Shown here: piece by piece, positions 1 to 5,572 of the stretch
How positions within the stretch are numbered: position 1 is the first letter of the stretch
Layout: each line of letters opens with the position of its first letter
Assembly (NCBI GenBank): GCA_902796095.1
Contig: CADBNP010000075.1
Coordinates: 1 to 5,738 of the forward strand
Reading direction: 5' to 3'
Length of the DNA: 5,738 nucleotides
DNA from: an uncultured Aeromonadales bacterium
Lineage (GTDB): Bacteria > Pseudomonadota > Gammaproteobacteria > Enterobacterales > Succinivibrionaceae
Translations under genes and position numbers: made by a program
The notes under the pieces: model-generated
Databases searched by the model: none
What the model was told of the DNA's origin: nothing
Seen by the model: only the letters and a program-made list of their open reading frames with translations

Positions 1-1
1 G

Positions 2-82
2 GGAGGAACAGTTGAACTTGACTTTGATTCTCTTGCCGGGATAAGTCCCTTCGAATTTGTCAAAAAACTTATGCCATGCTGA
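2..82 (+). CDS. C-terminal tail of an upstream gene (partial, identity not established)
   Basis: An open frame enters from the left edge and ends in TGA at 80-82, giving 26 residues that include ELDFDSLAGISPFEFVKKL. The stop lies inside the start of the acyltransferase gene, a 7-bp overlap, so it is very probably the preceding gene of the same operon. In known ape clusters the gene before apeD encodes a ketosynthase-like (chain-length-factor-like, ApeC) protein. That assignment rests on position only: the tail has no diagnostic motif and I do not recognise it. Confidence 0.55.
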   Translation, partial: GGTVELDFDSLAGISPFEFVKKLMPC

Positions 83-936
83 GAAAAATTGCCACCGTTA
101 TCGCATATGCCGGTTTTATCGCAGGTTCACTGTTTCTTGGAACTGTAACCTCGCTGTTTCTGTTTGTTTTCATAAGAGATCCCCGGAAAAAATGTCTGCT
201 GTTCAGAAAAAACGTCCGCAGCTTCTGCCGTTTTTTTATTTTTTTCTGCCGCCACACCGGAGTATTCAGAACGGATGTAAGCAACGCCAGAGAGCTGGAA
301 CAGCTCAGAGGAAGCGTCGTAATCGCCAACCATCCCTCACTTGTGGACTATGTAATCCTCATATCATGCATGAATCCCAACACAACAACCATTTTCAAGC
401 AGTCACTCAGGCGTGGATTCATGAAATTCGTGCTTCACAACCTGGACTATATACCAAACAGCAGCAGTCTTGAAGAAATCAACAGACATCTTGAAAATGA
501 TGCCAATCTGCTCATTTTTCCCGAGGGATCACGAACCAAAAGGCTGCCGGTAAAATTCAGCCGGGGAGCAGCACAGGTAGCAGTAAGGAACAGAATGCCG
601 GTTTATATGGTTTTCATAAACTGTGACACCCCGGGATACCTTCAGCACCGTTTCTTTTCAGATTCCATGACTGCACAGACTCCAAGTTTCCGAGTCACTC
701 CCATCGGAACAGAAAACATAATACCCGACACCGGAGCTGCAGACATAAACGCTGAAACAGGAGGAGAAAACGGATCTTCTGCAGATCCGGCCAGAACTGT
801 CAACACCGGTGGCGGATCTGCCGGTTCTGAATATGAAACCTTCGGCGTGGCTGCCAGACATCTGACAAAACGCCTTGAGGAGATCTACAATGAGAAACTT
901 GATAAAAGTATAAACAGTCCGCCCGAATGCCTATAG
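76..936 (+). CDS. apeD: ApeD-like lysophospholipid (1-acyl-glycerol-phosphate type) acyltransferase
   Basis: This 286-residue protein is a membrane-bound LPLAT/PlsC-type acyltransferase, which moves an acyl chain onto a lipid acceptor. In ape clusters it is thought to help build the lipid part of the pigment conjugate. Residues about 5-33 form one long hydrophobic membrane segment. The catalytic HX4D motif is NHPSLVD (His86, Asp91), and the second family motif is FPEGSRT (148-154). Residues about 217-253 are a Gly/Ser/Thr/Asp-rich, probably disordered insert ahead of the last amphipathic helix (258-276); I would not expect this in a compact LPLAT. The ATG at 76 overlaps the upstream stop by 7 bp and has no strong Shine-Dalgarno sequence, so it may rely on translational coupling. 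The next gene is 239 bp away, the only long gap here. Family is secure; the name apeD rests on the cluster context. Confidence 0.88.
   Translation: MLRKIATVIAYAGFIAGSLFLGTVTSLFLFVFIRDPRKKCLLFRKNVRSFCRFFIFFCRHTGVFRTDVSNARELEQLRGSVVIANHPSLVDYVILISCMNPNTTTIFKQSLRRGFMKFVLHNLDYIPNSSSLEEINRHLENDANLLIFPEGSRTKRLPVKFSRGAAQVAVRNRMPVYMVFINCDTPGYLQHRFFSDSMTAQTPSFRVTPIGTENIIPDTGAADINAETGGENGSSADPARTVNTGGGSAGSEYETFGVAARHLTKRLEEIYNEKLDKSINSPPECL
771..789 (+). repeat. Perfect 7-bp inverted repeat inside the apeD insert
   Basis: CGGATCT at 771-777 is the exact reverse complement of AGATCCG at 783-789, with a 5-base loop. It lies in the stretch encoding the Gly/Ser-rich insert of the acyltransferase, and CGGATCT recurs at about 813-819. 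It could fold as a hairpin in mRNA. There is no U-tract after it, so it is not a terminator. Confidence 0.5.
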
Positions 937-1001
937 GATGTCCGGCACAGGCAGATTTGCAAAACATTAATATGAAAACACTATTGCTCGCAGACTTTCT
1001 G

Positions 1002-1007
1002 TATAAT
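1002..1007 (+). promoter_or_regulatory. Candidate -10 box of a promoter for the ACP genes
   Basis: A perfect TATAAT lies in the 239-bp gap between the acyltransferase and the first ACP gene. Transcription would start near 1014 and leave a leader of about 160 bases. No good -35 box sits at 16-18 bp: those positions read roughly CACTAT. TTGCTC at 984-989 is only 12 bp away. If real, the promoter is weak or depends on an activator. The gap is otherwise AT-rich and non-coding, which supports a regulatory role. Confidence 0.35.
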
Positions 1008-1008
1008 G

Positions 1009-1047
1009 ACTGCATAGAGGCGGCATTTACAGACTGATCTCTGCAGT
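1009..1047 (+). repeat. Inverted repeat just downstream of the TATAAT box
   Basis: ACTGCA at 1009-1014 is the reverse complement of TGCAGT at 1042-1047, and GAG (1017-1019) can pair with CTC (1039-1041) just inside them. The left arm lies at the predicted transcription start. That suits an operator or looped binding site better than a full RNA hairpin. Six-base arms can occur by chance. Confidence 0.25.
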
Positions 1048-1088
1048 TCACCTGCACAGTCACAAAGCAGCAGGATCCCGCAGCTGAA

Positions 1089-1098
1089 TTATGCATAA
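1089..1098. repeat. 10-bp perfect palindrome TTATGCATAA
   Basis: TTATGCATAA reads the same on both strands and lies in the leader of the ACP genes, 77 bp before the start codon. It could be a half-site or small operator for a dimeric regulator. No known regulator can be named from it and it may be chance. Confidence 0.25.
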
Positions 1099-1160
1099 CG
1101 GAAAACTTCTCAGCACTTATGTGAAAGCTGACGGAAAAGCAGTTCAAAAAAAGAAAAACA

Positions 1161-1165
1161 AAGGA
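1161..1165 (+). promoter_or_regulatory. Ribosome binding site of the first ACP gene
   Basis: AAGGA lies 10 bases before the ATG at 1176, in a very A-rich stretch (about 1145-1175). Unstructured A-rich leaders of this kind favour strong initiation, which would suit a carrier protein needed in quantity. Confidence 0.6.
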
Positions 1166-1175
1166 AATAAAAAAA

Positions 1176-1436
1176 ATGAACGAGGAATTAGTTCTGCAGG
1201 TAAAAGAAATAATCATAGAGGCGCTCAATCTGGAGGAGGTTACACCGGAGGATATAGAAACTGAGGCGCCGCTTTTCGGTGACGGTCTCGGTCTTGACTC
1301 AATTGATGCTCTTGAACTCGGTCTTGCGGTTAAAAACAAATTCGGTGTCGCCATTAAGGAGGACAGCGAAGAGGTCAGGAAGAATTTCTACTCTGTCGCA
1401 ACACTCGTTAAATACATAGAAGAAAACCGCAAATAA
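1176..1436 (+). CDS. apeE: Acyl carrier protein, ApeE-like
   Basis: This small acidic protein of 86 residues is an acyl carrier protein. The phosphopantetheine attachment site is the serine of GLDSIDALEL (Ser42), at the start of helix II. Such ACPs carry the starter or the growing polyene as a thioester in the cytoplasm. The segment after helix II, with KEDSEEVRKNF followed by YSVATLVKYIEE, is the longer loop III region I associate with the first of the two ape ACPs. The ATG at 1176 follows a clear AAGGA site. It is the first gene after the 239-bp gap and lies 12 bp before the second ACP gene. ACP identity is certain; apeE is assigned from gene order and the loop. Confidence 0.9.
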   Translation: MNEELVLQVKEIIIEALNLEEVTPEDIETEAPLFGDGLGLDSIDALELGLAVKNKFGVAIKEDSEEVRKNFYSVATLVKYIEENRK

Positions 1437-1448
1437 CCGGAGACTGAC

Positions 1449-1703
1449 ATGACAAAAGAAGAAATACTGGAAATTCTGAAGCAGATAATTGAAAAGAATT
1501 TCGAAATCGAACCGGATAAGGTCTCCGTGGAATCAAACATAGTCCAGGATCTGGATCTTGATTCCATAGATGCCACTGACATGGTTGTAGAACTGCAGCG
1601 CAGACTTCAGTGCCGTTTCACACATGAGGATTTCAAGACTGTCAAAACCGTGGGAGACATCGTCAACATTGTGGCCTCAAAAATCGAAAATGCAGACAGG
1701 TAG
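1449..1703 (+). CDS. apeF: Acyl carrier protein, ApeF-like
   Basis: This second acyl carrier protein has 84 residues, with the 4'-phosphopantetheine site at Ser39 in LDLDSIDATDMV. Its C-terminal half (HEDFKTVKTVGDIVNIVASKI) looks like a normal fatty-acid-type ACP, unlike its neighbour, so the two are divergent and probably have separate jobs, one perhaps for the aryl starter and elongation and the other for lipid acyl transfer. GGAG at 1439-1442, six bases before the ATG, supports the start. Its last 14 bases overlap the ligase gene. In other clusters a membrane-protein gene (apeG) comes next; here it does not. Confidence 0.9.
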   Translation: MTKEEILEILKQIIEKNFEIEPDKVSVESNIVQDLDLDSIDATDMVVELQRRLQCRFTHEDFKTVKTVGDIVNIVASKIENADR

Positions 1704-3156
1704 CAAAAGAGATCTGCTGAAGTGTCTTGCCGTGATCAACGAAGGCAGAGTATTGTTCAGGGACGGCGAGAAAGAATACACCGCAGGTGATCTTCTGATG
1801 AGGATTGCCGGGTTTTCCAGACTTTTTCCAAAGGTGGCAGAGGCAGAGAACCGGCAGATTCTGATCACTGTTGGGCACAGCTTTCACATGCTGGCCGCGA
1901 TTGTCGCATCCTGGCTCAGAGGATACAACGCTGTAACGCTTTCAGATGTTGCAGCAAAGACCTACGGTTTTTCTCCTGCTGATTATCTGATTACAGATCA
2001 CAGTCTGGACAGCTGCACTGCGGGAAACAGAACTGTGATAAATACCGGAGATATCCCCCTTGCATATGAACAGGACAGCGCCTCGGAAATTGAAAAAGTC
2101 AGATCCGAAATCAGCAGCCTGGATCCCTCCGGATGCCGCATAACAGAACTTACTTCCGGATCAACCGGTGAACCGAAAAGAATTGTAAGAACACTTCCCT
2201 ACCTGGAGCAGGAAGTGACTGCAATTTATGATGTTATAAAGCCGGAAAACAGAGATGATCTGCTTGTTGCAGGAACAGTTCCCTGCTATCACTCCTACGG
2301 TCTGCTTTTCCGGCTCCTTTTTCCCCTCTACTCGGGCATAACAGCCTGGGCACAGATGCTGACCTACCAGGAGGAAATCAACAGCCTCAGCAACCAGAAG
2401 AAGAAGCTGATCCTGGTGACCAGTCCGGGCTTTCTTAAACGCACTGACAATCAGGAATGCCAGTGCAGGATCAGACTGGCACTGTCGGCAGGCGGAGCTC
2501 TGTCATCCGGTGTGCTTGCACATACCCTGAATATTTTCAGGAGCCCAATGCTTGAAATTCTTGGAAGCACCGAAACAGGAGTCATGGCATACCGTTTCAC
2601 AGAAACCGGCAATGAATACTGGAACGGGTTTCCCGACTCTGAAATAGTACCTGTTAAAGAGCCGGAAAACGGTGAATCGATTCTCGGTTTCAGATCAAGG
2701 CACTGTGACATATTCAACGCCACACTTGATGACGGTACAGAGATATTCAGAACCGAAGACGTAGTGGAGATGACAGGACCAAACAGATTTATTCTGCATG
2801 GAAGAAAAAGCCGCACGGTAAAAATCGAAGACAACCGCATTTCACTGGATGCTGTTGAAAAGATCATTCAGGAATGTCAGCTGATAAAGGATGCGGCCGC
2901 GGTGGCTCTTAAATCCTGTAACAGAGAATATACGGCAGCCATGGTGGTGCTTTCTCCCGAAGGTTCGGTTATAAGAAAATCCATGACTCCGGGAAGGTTT
3001 TTCATGCATCTTCGCAGTCTGCTGACAGGATCCATCCCTGCCGTTGCAGTGCCGAGAAGTTTCATATTTGTGGAAAAAATACCGCTTACCCCTACGGGCA
3101 AGACCGATTACGTTACTATCCTGCAGGAATTCAAGCATGAGATATCCGCCGTTTAA
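1690..3156 (+). CDS. apeH: AMP-dependent aryl-acid ligase, ApeH-like
   Basis: This 488-residue adenylate-forming enzyme would activate an aryl carboxylic acid with ATP and load it on an ACP as the polyene starter; 4-hydroxybenzoate is the substrate known for characterised ApeH. The motifs appear in order: P-loop TSGSTGEPK (155-163), a PCYHSYGLLF substrate-region motif (198-207), GSTETG (292-297), FRTED with Asp357 for the ribose, hinge GRKSRTVK (371-378), and PTGK with the C-terminal catalytic Lys471. All key residues are present, so it should be active. I chose the ATG at 1690, a 14-bp overlap with the ACP gene. It has no clear Shine-Dalgarno sequence. An in-frame ATG at 1624 or TTG at 1669 would extend the protein by 22 or 7 residues but lie deeper in the ACP gene, so the start is uncertain. 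Substrate is inferred from context. Confidence 0.88.
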   Translation: MQTGSKRDLLKCLAVINEGRVLFRDGEKEYTAGDLLMRIAGFSRLFPKVAEAENRQILITVGHSFHMLAAIVASWLRGYNAVTLSDVAAKTYGFSPADYLITDHSLDSCTAGNRTVINTGDIPLAYEQDSASEIEKVRSEISSLDPSGCRITELTSGSTGEPKRIVRTLPYLEQEVTAIYDVIKPENRDDLLVAGTVPCYHSYGLLFRLLFPLYSGITAWAQMLTYQEEINSLSNQKKKLILVTSPGFLKRTDNQECQCRIRLALSAGGALSSGVLAHTLNIFRSPMLEILGSTETGVMAYRFTETGNEYWNGFPDSEIVPVKEPENGESILGFRSRHCDIFNATLDDGTEIFRTEDVVEMTGPNRFILHGRKSRTVKIEDNRISLDAVEKIIQECQLIKDAAAVALKSCNREYTAAMVVLSPEGSVIRKSMTPGRFFMHLRSLLTGSIPAVAVPRSFIFVEKIPLTPTGKTDYVTILQEFKHEISAV

Positions 3157-3493
3157 GCAGGTTGCGCAAAATGAATCATATGTCGCGGCTGAATTTGAAA
3201 CTCTGTCTGATCTGATATGGTTCGAAGGACATTTTCCGGAAGAGAAGATTCTTCCCGGAGTTGCCGTAACCGGTTTTCTTCTTCGCTGCATGAGAGATTT
3301 CCTCGGCATAGATCTTGAAAATCAGCCCTGCACTTTCCAGCAGATCAAATTCAATTCCCCGCTAAAACCGGATATGACATTCAGAATGGACATAACAGTC
3401 AACGCCAGAGAAGAAAACAGCGGAAGAATCTCCTTCACCGTGACGGAGAAAAGCTGTGAAAGGATCTGCTGCAGCGGAAAACTCAAATGGTAA
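3137..3493 (+). CDS. apeI: FabA/FabZ-like hot-dog 3-hydroxyacyl-ACP dehydratase, ApeI-like
   Basis: This 118-residue single hot-dog protein fits the FabZ-type thioester dehydratases that remove water from 3-hydroxyacyl-ACP and so create each double bond of the polyene. The signature is WFEGHFPEEKILPGV, with the catalytic His at residue 32. In FabZ and FabA an acidic residue lies 14 positions after that His; here position 46 is glycine (VAVTGFLL). The partner residue is therefore missing or supplied elsewhere. The ATG at 3137 is preceded by AGGA at 3125-3128 with an 8-base spacer. It overlaps the ligase stop by 20 bp, and the stop overlaps the next gene by 7 bp. A longer in-frame reading from 3044 would run far into apeH and is not supported. 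ApeP, the second ape dehydratase, would be encoded elsewhere. Confidence 0.85.
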   Translation: MRYPPFKQVAQNESYVAAEFETLSDLIWFEGHFPEEKILPGVAVTGFLLRCMRDFLGIDLENQPCTFQQIKFNSPLKPDMTFRMDITVNAREENSGRISFTVTEKSCERICCSGKLKW

Positions 3494-4215
3494 TTAAGCC
3501 GGTGATCATAATTCCGTGCTACCGGCACGGTGCCGAACTGAAGAAAAACCTGAGATCCGTCAGAAAACTTGGCATACCGGTTGTCATTGTAGACGACGGC
3601 AATCCGGTTCCACTCAGTGAACAGCTGAAAGGAGAACTGGACGGAGAGATTTCTGTACTCCGCACTGAAAGGAACGGAGGCAAGGGCTGTGCCATGAAGC
3701 ACGGCTTCCGCCAGGCACTGGAGGCGGGATATACCCACGCACTGCAGATCGATGCGGATTTCCAGCAGGATCTCCAGGCAGTTCCGGAATTTTTCCGTCT
3801 GGCAGACCAGAATCCAGATGCCCTTATATCCGGAAGTCCGGTTTACAGCAATGTACCCGCCGGCAGATTCCTGGCAAGGTACGTAACACATTTCTGGGTG
3901 GCGGTGGAGCTGGGCAGATGCAGACTTGTGGACTCCATGTGCGGGATCAGAGTCTATCCTCTTGAGCGCACATGCCGTATTATGAACGCCAGAAATGTAG
4001 GCAGTCATATGAGCTTTGACACGGAAATCATGATAAGACTCTACTGGAACGGCTGTGATATCATCACATGTCCGGTGAAGGTGATCTACCATGAAGGCGG
4101 AATAAGCAATTTCAGAGCCTTAAGAGACAATCTGGAAATCAGTCTCTGTCACACCAGACTCTGCGTGGAGAAGGTACTGCATCCGTTTAAAACAGGCAGG
4201 AGAACATATCTGTGA
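3487..4215 (+). CDS. apeJ: Family 2 glycosyltransferase, equivalent to the N-terminal half of ApeJ
   Basis: This 242-residue GT-A fold enzyme would transfer a sugar from a nucleotide sugar, probably onto the lipid part of the pigment conjugate. It shows the nucleotide-binding start (VIIIPCYRHG, VIVDDGN with Asp36-Asp37), the NGGKG loop (63-67) and the DXD metal site DAD (89-91). In GT2 enzymes the usual continuation is DADGQHD; here it is DADFQQD, with Phe for Gly and Gln for His. The later stretch CPVKVIYHEGGISNFRALRDN matches my memory of ape glycosyltransferases. There are no C-terminal membrane helices. It ends in a GTGA overlap with the acyltransferase gene; in enterobacterial clusters I recall these two as one fused protein. 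Sugar donor and acceptor cannot be told from sequence. Confidence 0.82.
   Translation: MVIKPVIIIPCYRHGAELKKNLRSVRKLGIPVVIVDDGNPVPLSEQLKGELDGEISVLRTERNGGKGCAMKHGFRQALEAGYTHALQIDADFQQDLQAVPEFFRLADQNPDALISGSPVYSNVPAGRFLARYVTHFWVAVELGRCRLVDSMCGIRVYPLERTCRIMNARNVGSHMSFDTEIMIRLYWNGCDIITCPVKVIYHEGGISNFRALRDNLEISLCHTRLCVEKVLHPFKTGRRTYL
4198..4202 (+). promoter_or_regulatory. Ribosome binding site fixing the GTG start at 4212
   Basis: AGGAG lies nine bases before the GTG, inside the end of the glycosyltransferase gene. A dedicated ribosome site shows that the acyltransferase is initiated on its own, not produced as a read-through fusion. Confidence 0.6.
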
Positions 4216-5150
4216 CCAAGGCTGACTGGATCACCGGACAGAAAGACAGCACCTCATCCCTCGGCATAAGTACAGTGATCTGGATATACAGACTTCTTGG
4301 CCGTCGCTGTGCATATGCTCTTGTCTGGTGCATTACCCTGGTGGTTATCATCTCAAACCCCGGTCTGAGACACAGATCGGAAGTTTATCTGAAAAGAATC
4401 AGACGCTTTGCGGAAAAGCGGGGAATTGAACTGAAGAGACTTACCCCCCACCGCCACATTTTTCGCTTTGCCACAGGCATGCTGGAAAAGATGCTGGCCT
4501 GGAAGGGACTTCTGAAGGCGGACGACATGGTATCCGTGAACAATTCTCTGGAAAGACTGAGAGAACTTGATGCGAAAAAAAAGAGCCATGTAATTATCAG
4601 CTCCCATATCGGTGATATTGAACTGCTGAGAGCAATAAACAATTTTCTGGATCAGACGACTCTGAACATCATTCTGGAAACAGAAAACAACCGCAGATTC
4701 ATGGAGTATCTGAGAGGAGTCAATCAGAATTCCGGGATCAACATAATACCTGTAAGCGACATAACCCCCGCCACAGTGGTAAAGCTCCAGGAATCTCTTG
4801 CAAGGGGCGAATGGCTGGCCGTGCTTGGCGATCGTCTCAACAGCACCGAAACCAGAAGCATGAGGATTGATTTTCTTGACGGCAGTGCCGACTTTCCTGT
4901 AGGTCCGTGGATTATGGCATCTATCCTGAACGCTCCGGTATGCATCATCCATACGATAATTTCAGACGGCAGAAGGAAACTTTACATGAAAGAGATAGGC
5001 CGGCCTGAGATCAGACGCAAAAGCAGAGATAAGGATCTGAGACGGTACATCAGCGGGTATGCAGAACTGATGGAAGAGCTTCTGCTTGAAGCACCTCTTG
5101 ACTGGTTTAATTTCTACGATTTCTGGCAGGAAGGAGACAGCACAAAATGA
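4212..5150 (+). CDS. apeJ: LpxL/HtrB-like lipid acyltransferase, equivalent to the C-terminal half of ApeJ
   Basis: This 312-residue protein belongs to the lipid A biosynthesis acyltransferase family (LpxL/LpxM type), which moves acyl chains from acyl-ACP to a glycolipid at the inner membrane. A hydrophobic segment at about 33-48 is the N-terminal anchor. The catalytic HX4E motif is SSHIGDIE (His132, Glu137). The conserved VLGDR (204-208), PVGPW (229-233) and the closing PLDWFNFYDFW (295-305) are all family marks. It starts with GTG at 4212, which is supported by AGGAG at 4198-4202 with a 9-base spacer and by the 4-bp overlap with the glycosyltransferase stop. The context suggests that it attaches the polyene or a fatty acyl group to the glycosylated lipid. 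Family is secure; acceptor and donor are inferred. Confidence 0.85.
   Translation: MTKADWITGQKDSTSSLGISTVIWIYRLLGRRCAYALVWCITLVVIISNPGLRHRSEVYLKRIRRFAEKRGIELKRLTPHRHIFRFATGMLEKMLAWKGLLKADDMVSVNNSLERLRELDAKKKSHVIISSHIGDIELLRAINNFLDQTTLNIILETENNRRFMEYLRGVNQNSGINIIPVSDITPATVVKLQESLARGEWLAVLGDRLNSTETRSMRIDFLDGSADFPVGPWIMASILNAPVCIIHTIISDGRRKLYMKEIGRPEIRRKSRDKDLRRYISGYAELMEELLLEAPLDWFNFYDFWQEGDSTK
5131..5136 (+). promoter_or_regulatory. Ribosome binding site of the thioesterase gene
   Basis: AAGGAG, a full Shine-Dalgarno core, lies ten bases before the ATG at 5147 and inside the end of the acyltransferase gene. It confirms the ATGA start/stop overlap as the true start. Confidence 0.65.
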
Positions 5151-5572
5151 GTTACTTTTCATTTGACACTCCGGGCAGAGTTGAATTTTACGACTGTGAT
5201 CCCATGGGAATGGTCTGGCACGGCAATTATCTGAAATATCTTGAAATGGCAAGAAGCAGATTCTTTGATCTGGCGGGATATTCCTACAGCGAAATTAACA
5301 GGGACGGATACACCTTTCCTGTAGTTGATCTGAAACTCAGATATTCATCGTCTCTGAGAATGGGAGACGAATTTACTGTCACCACAGATCTTGAGGAATA
5401 TGAAAACAGAGTTGTACACAGCTTTGTGATAAGGTGCAGTTCCAGGATCTGTCTCAAAGCCCGATCAGTCCAGGTCTGCCTGCCCAACGGCAGCAGCGGA
5501 CTGTCCTTCACCATGCCAAAGAATTTCACGGACAGGATCAAACTTCTTTTGACGGGAAATACGGGAAGATGA
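5147..5572 (+). CDS. apeK: YbgC/FadM-like acyl-CoA or acyl-ACP thioesterase, ApeK-like
   Basis: This 141-residue hot-dog thioesterase of the 4-hydroxybenzoyl-CoA thioesterase family hydrolyses acyl thioesters in the cytoplasm. The N-terminal signature FYDCDPMGMVWHGNYLKYLE carries the catalytic Asp18, followed by His25, Tyr28 and Glu33, and length is normal for the family. In ape clusters it is thought to release chains or clear stalled ones from the ACP. It starts and ends with ATGA overlaps (5147-5150 and 5569-5572) between acyltransferase and secreted-protein genes, as expected for a coupled operon. The Gly/Ser/Asn-rich stretch near 114-118 is a surface loop at most. Family is secure; the substrate is inferred. 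Confidence 0.87.
   Translation: MSYFSFDTPGRVEFYDCDPMGMVWHGNYLKYLEMARSRFFDLAGYSYSEINRDGYTFPVVDLKLRYSSSLRMGDEFTVTTDLEEYENRVVHSFVIRCSSRICLKARSVQVCLPNGSSGLSFTMPKNFTDRIKLLLTGNTGR

Noticed and set aside
57..473. A 138-codon frame on the + strand overlapping apeD in another frame
   Set aside because: Its translation is rich in Arg, His, Cys and Gln with no domain, and it lies fully under a gene with clear acyltransferase motifs.
972..1038. A 21-codon leader peptide-like frame (MKTLLLADFLYNDC...)
   Set aside because: It would span the TATAAT box itself, has no ribosome site, and shows no run of a regulatory amino acid or attenuator hairpin.
1051..1074. Possible hairpin CCTGC/GCAGG in the leader of the ACP genes
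   Set aside because: The stem is only 5 bp with a 14-base loop and no U-tract, too weak to call a terminator or attenuator.
1091..1264. A 57-codon frame starting in the leader and overlapping the first ACP
   Set aside because: No Shine-Dalgarno sequence precedes it, its product is a Lys/Asn/Gly-rich string set by the A-rich leader, and it runs out of frame across a certain ACP gene.
800..1354. A 184-codon frame on the - strand that covers the apeD-apeE gap
   Set aside because: It is the only long frame over the gap, but most of it is antisense to apeD and apeE, it is Ser-rich and domain-free, and it has no credible start signal.
3322..4092. A 256-codon frame on the - strand opposite apeI and the glycosyltransferase
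   Set aside because: It mirrors two genes with recognisable motifs, and its translation, rich in His, Cys and Tyr, resembles no family.
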